DNA of 64,000 nucleotides from Microscilla marina ATCC 23134 (GTDB lineage: Bacteria > Bacteroidota > Bacteroidia > Cytophagales > Microscillaceae). Below are positions 17,340-26,764 of the stretch, piece by piece. Position numbers and translations under genes: made by a program. The stretch lies in contig NZ_AAWS01000017.1 of the NCBI RefSeq assembly GCF_000169175.1, positions 121,466-185,465 of the forward strand, written 5' to 3'. Below the pieces are notes generated by a model that did not search any database, was not told the DNA's origin, and saw only the letters and a list, made by a program, of their open reading frames with translations. The first letter of the stretch is position 1; every line of letters starts with the position of its first letter.

Positions 17340-18476
17340 TCAAGAAACCACTTTACTTAATACAACTTGCAAAGCCTCGATAAACATATCTGCTTCGGTT
17401 TGCCCAATGCCCAAAGGAGGCAACAAGCGCAAAGTATGGGCCCCCGATGCCCCGGTAAAAATATGATGTTCAAATAACAATTGCTTACGTAAATCCCTGA
17501 TTTCAAAATCAAACTCCAACCCAATCATCAGTCCCTGTCCTCTCAAATCCTTCACTGCGCCTATGTTTTTGAGTTGTTTCATCAAATAATCACCCACTTG
17601 GTGAGCGTTATTCATGAGCTTTTCTTGTTCCAACACTTCCAGTACAGCAATGCTTGCCACGCACGCCAAATGGTTGCCGCCAAAGGTAGTACCCAACATT
17701 CCATGCCAAGGCTCAAACCCTGAGCTGATCAATGCACCTCCCACCGGAAACCCGTTGCCCATGCCTTTTGCCATGGTAATGAGGTCAGGCCTAATAGTAC
17801 TGTATTGATGGGCAAAGAACTTACCCGAACGACCATAGCCTGACTGTATTTCGTCTAAAATTAAGACCGTACCAGCCGCTTTACAAGCTTGCGCCAATCC
17901 CTCTAAAAACACCGGATCAGGCACTTGTACACCTCCTACGCCCTGTATGCCTTCTATAATTACCGCAGCTATGTCGTGCTGGTCCAACTCAGTTTTGGTA
18001 GCTTCTAAATCGCCCCAAGGCACTCTTACCACCGCGTGATTGGCATTGATTGGCGCCACTATTTTAGGATTGTCGGTAGCGGCTACTGTTGCCGAGGTAC
18101 GCCCGTGAAAGCCTTTGGCAAAAGCCAATATTTTACTGCGCCCCGTATGAAACGAAGCTAGTTTTAAAGCATTTTCATTGGCTTCAGCGCCAGAGTTACA
18201 CAAAAACAAGGTATAATCATCATAACCAGAGAGCTCGCCCAGTTTTGTGGCCAATTGCGCTTGCAATGAATTTTGCACCGAGTTGGAATAAAAACCTATT
18301 TGCTGGAGTTGCTCATTGATACGCTGTACATAATGCGGGTGACTATGCCCAATAGAAATCACTGCATGCCCTCCGTACAAGTCCAAATATTTTTGCCCGG
18401 TTTTGTCCCATACATAAGCTCCTTTGGCTTTGGTAGGCTCTATGTCAAATAAGGGGTAAACATCAAATAGTTTCAT
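17340..18476 (-). CDS. argD: Acetylornithine-type aminotransferase, second paralogue
   Basis: A class III PLP aminotransferase. I use the internal Met (MKLFDVYPLFDIEP, 378 aa) as start because it aligns with the start of its neighbour; a longer frame opens at 18503. The PLP lysine is Lys237 in MAKGMGNGFPVGG, with 'NSGAEAN' for phosphate binding and LILDEIQSGYGRSG containing the ring-binding Asp. It should convert N-acyl-glutamate semialdehyde to N-acyl-ornithine in arginine synthesis; Bacteroidota may use succinylated intermediates. It is the last gene of the cluster and is followed by a hairpin in the repeat region. It is colinear with the upstream paralogue without gaps over the first 240 residues, which indicates a tandem duplication. 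Confidence 0.88.
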   Translation of the reverse strand: MKLFDVYPLFDIEPTKAKGAYVWDKTGQKYLDLYGGHAVISIGHSHPHYVQRINEQLQQIGFYSNSVQNSLQAQLATKLGELSGYDDYTLFLCNSGAEANENALKLASFHTGRSKILAFAKGFHGRTSATVAATDNPKIVAPINANHAVVRVPWGDLEATKTELDQHDIAAVIIEGIQGVGGVQVPDPVFLEGLAQACKAAGTVLILDEIQSGYGRSGKFFAHQYSTIRPDLITMAKGMGNGFPVGGALISSGFEPWHGMLGTTFGGNHLACVASIAVLEVLEQEKLMNNAHQVGDYLMKQLKNIGAVKDLRGQGLMIGLEFDFEIRDLRKQLLFEHHIFTGASGAHTLRLLPPLGIGQTEADMFIEALQVVLSKVVS

Positions 18477-18560
18477 TGTTTGTTTCTTTAAATTAAGCAT
18501 CAAGCGACCAACTCACTAAAAAATATCATATTTGCAAATATAATATTACAACCTCTTTTT

Positions 18561-19706
18561 TCACACACACACCGCCATCATATTGTTCAAGATTTGTTGC
18601 AAAGCAGTGGCAAACAAGTCTACATCGGTTTTGGCAAGCTTGAGCGGAGGCAATATGCGCAATACGTGTGTGCCCGATACCCCAGTAAAAATATGGTGCT
18701 TGTATACCAATTGTTTGCGCAACTCAGCTACCGGAAAATCGAACTCTACGCCTATCATCAATCCCTTGCCGCGTACCTCTTTGATGCCCTCTATCGCCCG
18801 CAGACGTTGTTGCATATAATTGCCTACCTCCGCAGCATTTTGTATCAACCCCTCTTTTTCAATAATCTCAAGGACAGCAATGCCTGCCGCACACGCCAAA
18901 TGGTTGCCGCCAAAAGTGGTGCCCAGCATTCCCTTGCGTGGGGTAAACTGAGGGCTAATCAATACCCCGCCAATCGGAAAACCATTGCCCATACCCTTTG
19001 CCACAGTGATAATGTCGGGGCGGAGGTGGGTGTATTGGTGAGCAAAGAATTTACCCGAACGCCCATAACCCGATTGTATTTCATCGGCAATCAAAACAGT
19101 TTGGGTATCGTGGCAAAGTTGCTGCAGTTGAGTCAAAAACTGAGGGTTGGGCACATGGATGCCGCCATAGCCTTGAATGCCTTCTACAATGACTGCCGCC
19201 ACTTCGCCCGACTTCAAATGTTGAGCAACGCTTTCAATATCGTTTAAAGGTACCCTGACCACCTCGTGTACCGTGTTTACAGGCGCCAGTTTTTGGGGCA
19301 TATCAGTTACCGCAATCGCAGCCGAGGTGCGCCCATGAAAGCCACGGGTAAAAGTGAGAATTTTACGCCGTTGGGTGTGGTACGAAGCCAGCGTAAAAGC
19401 ACTTTCGTTGGCTTCGGCTCCGGTATTGCACAAAAACAACGAGTAATCGGTATAGCCTGACAACTGGGTAAGTTGATGAGCAAGCTGTTTTTGTAAAGAG
19501 TTTTGGGTTGAGTTAGAGTAAAACCCCAGACTGTTTAACTGGTGGGCAATGCTTTGGATATAATGTGGGTGACTATGCCCTACCGACATGACCGCATGCC
19601 CTCCGTACAAATCTAAATACTGTTGCCCTTGGGTGTCTTGCACATATACTCCTTTGCCTTTTACCGGCTCTACATCAAACGATGGATATACTTCAAATAA
19701 GTTCAT
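18561..19706 (-). CDS. argD: Acetylornithine-type aminotransferase, first paralogue
   Basis: A 381-residue class III PLP aminotransferase with Lys237 (VAKGMGNGFPIGG), the 'NTGAEAN' phosphate site, LIADEIQSGYGRSG and GTTFGGNHLACAAG. It lies between argC and its own paralogue. The two may divide work between N-acetyl- and N-succinyl-ornithine, or between arginine and lysine-type substrates; the sequence alone does not say which. The C-terminal tail differs from the second copy, but the catalytic residues are intact in both. Confidence 0.9.
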   Translation of the reverse strand: MNLFEVYPSFDVEPVKGKGVYVQDTQGQQYLDLYGGHAVMSVGHSHPHYIQSIAHQLNSLGFYSNSTQNSLQKQLAHQLTQLSGYTDYSLFLCNTGAEANESAFTLASYHTQRRKILTFTRGFHGRTSAAIAVTDMPQKLAPVNTVHEVVRVPLNDIESVAQHLKSGEVAAVIVEGIQGYGGIHVPNPQFLTQLQQLCHDTQTVLIADEIQSGYGRSGKFFAHQYTHLRPDIITVAKGMGNGFPIGGVLISPQFTPRKGMLGTTFGGNHLACAAGIAVLEIIEKEGLIQNAAEVGNYMQQRLRAIEGIKEVRGKGLMIGVEFDFPVAELRKQLVYKHHIFTGVSGTHVLRILPPLKLAKTDVDLFATALQQILNNMMAVCV

Positions 19707-19750
19707 TTTTCTTTTTATATACTGGCTTCAGGTGGCGCTTTCCAAATCCG

Positions 19751-20719
19751 TCAGAACCCGATCGATTTTAATTTTAAAGCAGTGGTTTCGTCCCAGCCAA
19801 AAATCAGGTTCATATTCTGGACAGCCTGCCCGGAAGCTCCTTTTAACAAATTATCAATCATACTGATAATAAGCAGCTTATTATCGTGTTTTTCAACATA
19901 CAACAGGGCTTTATTGGTATTGACCACCTGTTTCAAATCAGGGTTGGTATCGCTGACAAGCACAAAAGGATGATCGTGGTAATAGTCTTGGTAATACTGA
20001 GTAGCTTCTTCAGTTGTCCAATCACATTCGGTATACACCGATGCCATAATGCCTCGACTAAAATTGCCCCTTACCGGGATAAAATTAATTGCCCGTTCAA
20101 AGCCTGTTTGTAACTGTTGTATGCTTTGCCCTATTTCGCCAAGGTGTTGGTGTTGAAAAGCTTTGTACACCGACACATTATTATTTCTCCAGCTAAAATG
20201 GGTAGTGGCTCCTGGTGCTTGTCCTGCCCCGGTAGACCCCGTAATGGCATGCACATGCACTTCATTGTTTAAGACTTGTTGGGCTGCCAATGGCAACAAA
20301 GCGAGTTGGATGGCAGTGGCAAAGCATCCCGGATTGGCTATGTATTGGCTGCCTTGTATGCTGCTTTTGTTCAATTCGGGCAAACCATACACAAAGCTAT
20401 GACCGGGGCGCTTAAGCCTAAAATCGTGGCTTAAGTCTATAACCTTGAGCTGGGGTGGCAATGGAGCGTTTTTTTCCAAAAACAATTGAGATTGCCCGTG
20501 CCCCATGCACAAAAATATAAGATCAACTTCGTCTAAAAACAATTGGTTCGTAAACGCCAGTGCAATGTCTCCAGCCAAATCTTGGTGAACGTGATGCACT
20601 GGCTTGCCCGCCTGACTGTTGCTATGCACAAAGGCAATGTCGATGTGGGGGTGGTTGACCAATAGTCTGAGCAACTCTCCGGCGGTATAACCCGCGCCCC
20701 CGATAATTCCTGTTTTCAT
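19751..20719 (-). CDS. argC: N-acetyl-gamma-glutamyl-phosphate reductase
   Basis: A 322-residue ArgC with the N-terminal NADP-binding GIIGGAGYTAGELLRLL motif and the catalytic Cys132 in ANPGCFATA. 'HFSWRNNNVSVYKAFQHQH' and PVRGNFSRGI are also family features. It reduces N-acyl-glutamyl-phosphate to the semialdehyde that ArgD then transaminates. It lies 44 bases upstream of the first argD and downstream of argG, in a clear arginine operon. Confidence 0.95.
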   Translation of the reverse strand: MKTGIIGGAGYTAGELLRLLVNHPHIDIAFVHSNSQAGKPVHHVHQDLAGDIALAFTNQLFLDEVDLIFLCMGHGQSQLFLEKNAPLPPQLKVIDLSHDFRLKRPGHSFVYGLPELNKSSIQGSQYIANPGCFATAIQLALLPLAAQQVLNNEVHVHAITGSTGAGQAPGATTHFSWRNNNVSVYKAFQHQHLGEIGQSIQQLQTGFERAINFIPVRGNFSRGIMASVYTECDWTTEEATQYYQDYYHDHPFVLVSDTNPDLKQVVNTNKALLYVEKHDNKLLIISMIDNLLKGASGQAVQNMNLIFGWDETTALKLKSIGF

Positions 20720-21030
20720 AATATTAGAGCTTCAAGGTGTCAGTCACAAGCCACAAGAAACTAATCTGCCCTTGTAGCTTATCGCTAATTCACTGAATGA
20801 TATATTGAGCGCTTCTAGGTGTCAACCAATGCTGAATGTTGTTTAACTGTGTTGAGCTCACTACGTTCGGTTCCTTAAGGATTGAGCATTAAAAAAATAG
20901 ATGCGTGAGCCATCTGCAACAGGCTAAAGCTAAAGGCTAATGGCTAAAAGCTTTGTTAAGTAAACAGCATTGAGGTGCCAGCAACAAACCACAAGAAACT
21001 AATCCGCCCTTGTAGCTTGTCGCTAACCCC
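20720..21030. other. Spacer between argG and argC with a duplicated argG end
   Basis: Bases 20731-20808 are a diverged copy of 20968-21060. The copied segment includes the last argG codons (on the minus strand I-Y-H-S-V-N, then a stop). The remainder contains CTAATGGCTAAAAGCT-like short dispersed sequence (about 20925-20955, related to 26155-26190). It also holds a diverged piece of an element around AAGGAACCGA (20850-20885) that recurs near 43838-43880. No gene is present. Confidence 0.65.
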
Positions 21031-22248
21031 TTATACCTTATTCACTGAATGATATATTTTGTGGGCATTGCCCAGTATTTTAGTAAAACCCTTCACATCG
21101 TCGCCCGACCATTCGCGGTTCATTTCGCCATAGTGCCCAAACTTGGCTTGCATCAAGTCGTGGTCAGAAGCAATGCCGGCTATCTCAAACCTGTAGGGGT
21201 GTAGTTGTACAAATACCTGCCCGCTCACGGTGGTTTGGGTATCTGCCAAAAAGTGTTCAATGTTACGCATCACTGGGTCGAGGTATTGCCCCTCGTGTAG
21301 CAACATTCCGTACCAGTTGCCTAGTTGCTCTTTCCAGTACTGTTGCCATTTGGTCAAGGTGTGTTTTTCTAAGGTATGGTGCCCCTTGATAATGATGAGC
21401 GGTGCCGCTGCCTCAAAGCCTACCCTGCCCTTGATGCCAATAATGGTGTCGCCCACGTGCACATCGCGCCCAATGGCATAAGGTGCGGCCAATTTGTTCA
21501 GTTGATTGATGGCATCTACCGGGTTGTGGTATGTTTGGGCTGCCTCATTGCCCCATTGCAAGCCCTTCAGTTCGCCTTGTGCAAAAACTAAAGTTACCTG
21601 CAATGGCTCGGTTTGCTGTAGTTGGCTGGGGTATGCCTCTTCGGGCAAAGGCTGGTGCGAGGTGAGAGTTTCTTTGCCGCCTACACTTGTACCCCAAAGC
21701 CCTTGGTTGATAGAATAAGCTGCTTTTTCCCAATCATCGTGAATGCCATTCGCTTTGAGGTAGTCTATTTCCGCTTCACGCGAAAGCTGCAAGTCACGAA
21801 TGGGGGTAATAATTTCTACTTCGGGCATGATAATCTGAAACGCCAGGTCAAAGCGTACCTGATCGTTGCCTGCCCCCGTGCTGCCGTGTGCCACATATTT
21901 GGCCCCCAACTCTTGGGTATAGTTGGCTACAGCCAATGCCTGAAACATACGCTCCGCACTTACCGACAAGGGATAGGTTTGGTTACGCAATATGTTGCCA
22001 AAAATGAGGTATTTCACGCATTCTTCGTAGTATTGATTGGTGCAATCGAGCACTTTAAAATCTACCACGTTCAATTGTTCGGCGCGTTGGGCAATCTGCT
22101 TGAGCTCCTCGTCAGAAAATCCCCCCGTGTTTACCGCCACAGCGTATACCTCCATGCCCTTCTCCTGGGCAAGGTATTGGGCACAGTAAGAGGTGTCTAA
22201 CCCTCCGCTAAACGCCAGCACTACTTTGTTGTTGCTTGTATCAGTCAT
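21031..22248 (-). CDS. argG: Argininosuccinate synthase
   Basis: A 405-residue ArgG. The ATP pyrophosphatase P-loop AFSGGLDTSYC is at residues 12-22, and GSTGAGNDQVRFDLAF and 'SINQGLWGTSVGG' are conserved substrate-binding segments. It joins citrulline and aspartate. The family length is about 400. Its start overlaps the end of the upstream acyltransferase gene by eight bases, so the two are translationally coupled. This places the acyltransferase in arginine synthesis. Confidence 0.95.
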   Translation of the reverse strand: MTDTSNNKVVLAFSGGLDTSYCAQYLAQEKGMEVYAVAVNTGGFSDEELKQIAQRAEQLNVVDFKVLDCTNQYYEECVKYLIFGNILRNQTYPLSVSAERMFQALAVANYTQELGAKYVAHGSTGAGNDQVRFDLAFQIIMPEVEIITPIRDLQLSREAEIDYLKANGIHDDWEKAAYSINQGLWGTSVGGKETLTSHQPLPEEAYPSQLQQTEPLQVTLVFAQGELKGLQWGNEAAQTYHNPVDAINQLNKLAAPYAIGRDVHVGDTIIGIKGRVGFEAAAPLIIIKGHHTLEKHTLTKWQQYWKEQLGNWYGMLLHEGQYLDPVMRNIEHFLADTQTTVSGQVFVQLHPYRFEIAGIASDHDLMQAKFGHYGEMNREWSGDDVKGFTKILGNAHKIYHSVNKV

Positions 22249-23032
22249 TTTTTGGCTTGTCTTTTTGAGGCTTGAGTTTTGTTTTTTGTTCCTGTATTTT
22301 ATCCAGTTTTTTTCCCAGTTTTTCTTCTATTTTTTGGGCTTTCTTGTCTAGCTTTTCCTGTTTCTTTACCATGCGTTTTTCCTTGTGGTCTTCCAGTTTG
22401 GTCAGCACAAACTGCTTGTAACGCATCCAACGCTGGTACACCTTCATAGAGTGCTTCCATTTTTTTGGCGGTTTGGTTTCGGTGGCAGGGTTATCCTTGT
22501 CTTGCGCTGGGTCATAGAGCATACCCGTACACAAACAGTGCTTGCGTTCGGTGCGGGTGAGCACGTCATAATTGACACAACTTTGGCACCCCTTCCAAAA
22601 GGTTTCGTCTTGGGTAAGCTCAGAGAAAGTCACAGGTTTGTAGCCCAGCTCTGAGTTGATCTTCATCACTGGCAAACTGGTAGTAAGCCCAAACACTTTG
22701 GCATGAGGAAACTGTACCTTTGATAGTTCAAACGCCTTGGCTTTGATGCGTTTTGCCAGTCCTTCGCCCCTAAATTCGGGGTTTACAATCAAACCCGAGT
22801 GCGCCACATAATTGCCGTGCTGCCAGGTTTCTATGTAGCAAAAGCCAGCCAGGGCTGTGCCCTTAAGCGCAATCACCGCTTTTCCTTCTATCATCTTTGT
22901 TTTAATATATTCAGGGTCGCGCTTGGCTATGCCAGTGCCACGTACTTTGGCGGCTTCTTCTATCATTCGGCACACTGCTTCAGCATACCGCACGTGGCTT
23001 TCGTTGGCCGTTTCAACATGGGTAGTAGTCAT
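22241..23032 (-). CDS. GNAT acyltransferase, probable N-acylglutamate synthase
   Basis: A GNAT protein with the acyl-CoA loop NPEFRGEGLAKRIK. A 'CVNYDVLTRTERKHCLCTGMLYD' segment and a very basic, Lys/Glu-rich coiled tail of about 75 residues follow. I choose the Met at 23032 (MTTTHVETANESHVRYA, 263 aa) because the region before it reads like untranslated sequence. A longer frame opens at 23188, and a -7-like element (TACTTTTG on the minus strand, 23260-23267) lies upstream of both. As first gene of an arginine operon, coupled to argG, it probably makes N-acetyl- or N-succinyl-glutamate. That role comes from context, not from a diagnostic motif. Confidence 0.75.
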   Translation of the reverse strand: MTTTHVETANESHVRYAEAVCRMIEEAAKVRGTGIAKRDPEYIKTKMIEGKAVIALKGTALAGFCYIETWQHGNYVAHSGLIVNPEFRGEGLAKRIKAKAFELSKVQFPHAKVFGLTTSLPVMKINSELGYKPVTFSELTQDETFWKGCQSCVNYDVLTRTERKHCLCTGMLYDPAQDKDNPATETKPPKKWKHSMKVYQRWMRYKQFVLTKLEDHKEKRMVKKQEKLDKKAQKIEEKLGKKLDKIQEQKTKLKPQKDKPKND

Positions 23033-23188
23033 ACTTTTGGGTACTAAGTGTAGAGCATTGTTTGATGGGTGTTCTTGAGTGGTTAAAAAATGTTCGCTTC
23101 CCGCAAATGGAAAGTAAAGATTGCGTTTTTTTAACCTAAAACTGGTACTGAATACGCTATCCCACTGTTTTTTTGTAAAAAGTAACAT

Positions 23189-24350
23189 GGCTTTTCACCC
23201 TAAGTAATCTGTAAAAAATAAATAGTAGATTGGATAAATGGAATCGTTAAAAACTCCATCAAAAGTATACAGTAAATGACTGCTCAATGTAACAAAACTT
23301 CAGGAAACTCTGCGTAAATCTATCATCAGATTTTGAAGGGCGGGGCGATTAAAAATCCCCCAAATTTGGGCAATATGTATTTGTTTCGTCCCCTTAGGGA
23401 CGGGCATTGTTGCGGCGGGCGGCGGCAAGGGGCAATATGTAAGCAGTGCTATACATGAGGTTTGGGAGTGGCTCCCAATTCTTTTTTACAATTGTAATCG
23501 AATCTTAAGGGCAATGTCAAGTTTTTGGTAAGTATTTAACAGTTTGAAAGGTTAAAAACAATGAATAGTTATGCAAAAAATTTGCTTAGTACAAGTGTTG
23601 TGTAGGTAAATATAATTCCACCCTTATGCTCTTATTTCGTAAATACCCTTCAAAGGCGACTGGTATAAACAAGGTTTACTGCCTCAAATACCCACTCTTT
23701 AGCCACCCTGATATACCCAAAAACCCCAAAAAAAACCCATCGAAAAAAAGTCTGCCAGAGAAAAACCCGAAAAAAACCCGGTGATTTCCCACTGTTTTGT
23801 TTTCCCAAATATTTCCCCATTACTTTGTCAGCGAAATCAAATAAAAAGTCAAATATGTAATCTAAAACAAAAAGAAACAGAGGTATAGGCAAAACAACGG
23901 GGGTTTGCAGACTCCCGTTGTAAAATGCCCAAACAAACCTAAAGGATTGGAACCCTGGTTTTTGGCAAACCCAGTAGCTACCAAGTATTGCAGTACTTGA
24001 GCAGCCACAAGACTTACCAAAATACCTCCACTAAATTATTTACAAATCATTGGATTGCCCGCCATAGCAGCAGGGCAACATGGCATAGCCATGCCCATAA
24101 TGATGGTACAAAAAAACAATTAAACACTATACCAATAGTTCAGCCCTGCCCGCCTACCAGCGAGCCAGTAGCTGACCCCTTGGATGCCAGGAGGCTACCG
24201 TCCTTAACGCATGAAGTTGAACCAAGCTTGAGTGTCCTGCCTTTTTCTGTCTCAGAAAACCAGGAGGTGGCTTCCTTTTGCCAGGGGTAACCAATGTCTA
24301 CATAAGAAGGCAAAAATATAAACAACAACCATTCAACATTTGAGAGAATT
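23189..24350. other. Long non-coding region upstream of operon A
   Basis: About 1.16 kb with no convincing gene. It holds short hairpins around 23338-23420 (a remnant of the GGGGCGAT-type repeat and a GTCCC/GGGAC stem), two GGGCAATATGTA direct repeats, and the stem-loop plus GGATTGGAACCC element at 23895-23955. A GC-rich tract precedes the first gene of operon A. I could not identify a promoter with confidence. Confidence 0.5.
23895..23955. repeat. Stem-loop with TTGCAG loop plus GGATTGGAACCC (copy 1)
   Basis: A 10-bp stem with one G-U pair and a TTGCAG loop (23895-23920) is followed 23 bases later by GGATTGGAACCC (23944-23955). A second copy with a different stem sequence but the same loop and the same downstream box lies at 50404-50471, also upstream of an operon. 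Confidence 0.55.
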
Positions 24351-24911
24351 ATGAAAAATTATTTTATCAACAGAAGAAAAAAGCAAACAACCACCCATAA
24401 CCCTTGGGGCAACCACCACTCGGTGTTGGCAAAGCTCTTGGGCGACCGCATCCTGGAAAAAAACAACCTGATGCTTGCCCAACAAACCATTGAGCAAAAA
24501 TACCAAACAGCGGGCAAGATATTGGCAAAGGCACTGAGCCAGCCCCCCACAGAACAAAGGCAAGCGGCCTATGGGCACGCCCTGGGCAAACAACTCACCT
24601 ACCGTTTTTTTGGGCAACTGCTCAAGCAACGTCGCCACCACTGGAGCGAGCTAAGTGTAGAGTATCAGCTCTATGCCTGCCTCAACCACGCCACCGACTT
24701 TTACAACGAAGCCAGCGACTTGCTCGAAAACGAAGAAGAGGAAGAACTTGCTGCCGATTTGCCCCTGACAGAAGGCATGCTGGAAGCCAGCAATTTTTTG
24801 CGGCAGTTTTTTCGCAACCTTGCCGAAACCCTGAGCAACGAAGGCACCGCCGAGCTAGACGAGTTGACCCGGCAACGAGAGGAGCTTTATGCGCAGGATA
24901 GTCGGGAGTAA
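24351..24911 (+). CDS. Hypothetical protein heading operon A (paralogue of 50956)
   Basis: A 186-residue, mostly helical, soluble protein with no family that I recognise. It is clearly related to the 202-residue protein at 50956: both share LG-x-QLTYRxF-x-x-LL, a LYACL segment, a helix ending in Phe/Leu repeats, and NEGTxELxEL near the C-terminus. Both are the first gene of an operon in this island, which suggests a shared structural or chaperone-like role. It has no signal peptide or membrane helix. The stretch is notably richer in G+C than the intergenic DNA before it. Function unknown. Confidence 0.75.
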   Translation: MKNYFINRRKKQTTTHNPWGNHHSVLAKLLGDRILEKNNLMLAQQTIEQKYQTAGKILAKALSQPPTEQRQAAYGHALGKQLTYRFFGQLLKQRRHHWSELSVEYQLYACLNHATDFYNEASDLLENEEEEELAADLPLTEGMLEASNFLRQFFRNLAETLSNEGTAELDELTRQREELYAQDSRE

Positions 24912-24984
24912 CTACGCTTCGCGCCAACAAACGACAAATGCCTGACAGGTATAGAAGGGAAGATAGAGAGCAGCCACGCTTCGC

Positions 24985-25053
24985 GAACCATAAAACCATA
25001 GAACAATAAAACAATAAAACCATAAAACCATAGAACAATTTAACAATAAAACA
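24985..25053 (+). repeat. AT-rich short tandem repeats upstream of 25054
   Basis: Alternating 8-base units of the type ACCATAAA, ACCATAGA and ACAATAAA fill the space directly before the ATG at 25054. The same kind of tract precedes the gene at 44017. Confidence 0.75.
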
Positions 25054-25878
25054 ATGACCAAATACACTGCTAACCAAATAGTGACCCGAAGCGCCACTGG
25101 CTTGCATCTCACGCGGGCAAGCCAGGCACCCGAGTCACCGCATTCGCCCAAACGAGTGCATTGGGCGTGGGGCATCATACTCGTGTTGCTGTGGGCGTTG
25201 CTAGCGAGTAGCTGCAGCCCCAAGCTACAAAAAAGCTTGTACAACACAGGAATAGACCTTGCCACCGAGCAATTGGAACAACACACGCCCAAATTTAAAC
25301 TCAAATTTGCGCGCAACAAGCACGGCTTTTACCACTACACTGGGCTCGAAACAGCCCCCCAATCTGGTACCGCTTCGGCGGCAGATTCGGGGCTGGGGTT
25401 GCGCCCCGAATTGCTAGTGCAAGCCCAAGTGTTTGCCACCAGCGACAGCAGCATACGCGCCGAGCTAGTGTTGCACTACGCCTACATGGGGCAATGGCTC
25501 AAAACCCACTTGCCCAAGCTCATCAGCCAACAAAAACAACAAAGCTGGAGCGGCTTGCAACAAGCCTTGTTGGGGCAAGTGATAGACTCGCTCATGGGGC
25601 ACTTAGCGGCACGTTTGCCCAAGCTCGAAATCAACTTTTTGCGCAACCATACCCAGCACGGACTGGAGTATTTCTACGCCCGCGACAAAAACGGCTTGAT
25701 CAGGAGCTTTGTGTCTACCCACCCCAACAAAACCCAAGTAGTATGGGTAGAGCCCTTTATCAACTATAGTTTGATCAACCGTTGGCTCAAAGCCGAAGGC
25801 ACCAAACTGATTGACGAGTTGAACAAAGGCAGCGGCAAGACACCCAAGCCCCGTGCACCGTCGGCAGTAGCCCGCTAA
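25054..25878 (+). CDS. Hypothetical membrane-anchored protein or lipoprotein
   Basis: A 274-residue protein of unknown family. A hydrophobic helix (residues 38-53) is followed by LASSC (Cys54), which resembles a lipobox. With the ATG start the hydrophobic part is preceded by 37 polar residues, which is unusual for a lipoprotein. A GTG at 25156 (codon 35) would give a compact signal peptide and is a plausible true start. The remainder is soluble, with patches of aromatic and charged residues (NKHGFYHYTGLE, GLEYFYARDKNGLIRSF) and a Lys/Pro-rich end. It is co-oriented with the operon A genes. It could anchor the complex to a membrane, but that is only a guess from topology. Confidence 0.65.
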   Translation: MTKYTANQIVTRSATGLHLTRASQAPESPHSPKRVHWAWGIILVLLWALLASSCSPKLQKSLYNTGIDLATEQLEQHTPKFKLKFARNKHGFYHYTGLETAPQSGTASAADSGLGLRPELLVQAQVFATSDSSIRAELVLHYAYMGQWLKTHLPKLISQQKQQSWSGLQQALLGQVIDSLMGHLAARLPKLEINFLRNHTQHGLEYFYARDKNGLIRSFVSTHPNKTQVVWVEPFINYSLINRWLKAEGTKLIDELNKGSGKTPKPRAPSAVAR

Positions 25879-26275
25879 ACTCGGCTAAAACAAGGGCAAC
25901 CTGTGCCCTCTTCAACCCGCTTTTTTTTAGGTTGCAAAAATGAGAAAAATGTTAAACCATTAAAAAACAAAGACTTAAACCCTTTGAATGGCATTGCTAT
26001 GCCTTTATTTATCAACATTGAGAGTCATCAGTCGCCAGAAACGAGTTGCCTGACCACGGACTCCCGACTACGGACCACGGACTTCCATCTACCAAATTCA
26101 TAAACAGTTAAAAATCAACGTATTATGAATTTGGTTAGTTGCTTGTAAAACAGCCTCAAGCTAATGGCTAAAAGCTAATAGCTTAAGGCTGTAGAAGCTC
26201 CCAACTCCCGACTACGGACTCCCGACTCCCAACTATGGACTACGGACTCCCGACTCCCAACTAAAAACTAAAAAA
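25879..26275. other. Intergenic repeats in operon A
   Basis: A 397-base spacer. It contains a perfect 13-bp inverted repeat (26091-26103 and 26123-26135, 19-base loop), GGCTAATGGCTAAAAGCT-like dispersed sequence (about 26155-26190), and short tandem copies of ACTCCCGACTACGG-type units (about 26055-26075 and 26200-26265). No gene is present; a 66-codon frame at 25903 looks like chance. Confidence 0.6.
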
Positions 26276-26725
26276 ATGAGCAAAATAGACTTTACCAAAG
26301 AAAGCTTCACCAAGCTCGACCGCTTTATGAAGCAAAACGCAGGGCTCAACCTAGCCACTGCCAACCTAAAAGACGCCGCCTTGCTGGACGGCTGCAACTG
26401 GAACCGCCTCAAGCGCAGCCGCGAAGCCCTGGTGACCCAACTAAAGGCATACCAACGCTTGCACAAAATAGTGCCCGAAGGCAAGCCCGCCGAGAAAGAC
26501 GGGATCATCAAGGCATTGCTGGGCAAAAACATTCATTCGAGCTTGCAAATAGCCTCGATGCCCCGCCAGCGGTTTATCCGCGAATACCTGCCCTTGTTCG
26601 ACGGACAGGAAGAATTGATGGTGGAAACCTACCAAAACGCCTTGACCCAACGCAGCCAAGTGCTATTGCAATACATGCACATGTTGCAAAGCAATGAGCC
26701 GCACCTGGGGGCAGCAAGGATGTAG
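26276..26725 (+). CDS. Small protein resembling a TcA-associated helical module
   Basis: A 149-residue, all-helical, soluble protein. The second half (IIKALLGKNIHSSLQIASMP, then RFIREYLPLFDGQEELMVETYQNALTQRS) resembles the short helical repeat found just before or within the N-terminal part of TcA-type toxin proteins. There a 'G-x-x-S-x-LQIA' turn leads into a helix ending with a Tyr/Ala-rich segment and an Arg. Here it is a free-standing gene, 39 bases upstream of the toxin gene and in the same operon as the giant TcA-like gene. It might act as adaptor or cap. The similarity is recognised by eye, so the call is tentative. Confidence 0.55.
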   Translation: MSKIDFTKESFTKLDRFMKQNAGLNLATANLKDAALLDGCNWNRLKRSREALVTQLKAYQRLHKIVPEGKPAEKDGIIKALLGKNIHSSLQIASMPRQRFIREYLPLFDGQEELMVETYQNALTQRSQVLLQYMHMLQSNEPHLGAARM

Positions 26726-26764
26726 GAATTTAAATATGGTTGAATTTTTTAAAATGAGAGAATA

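Noticed and set aside
23650..23892. 80-codon minus-strand frame rich in Phe
   Set aside because: The translation of low-complexity A/C-rich DNA mimics a membrane protein; there is no neighbour or terminator to support it.
23988..24290. 100-codon frame before operon A
   Set aside because: Composition is unlike the neighbouring genes, it has no motif, and it overlaps what is probably the leader region of operon A.
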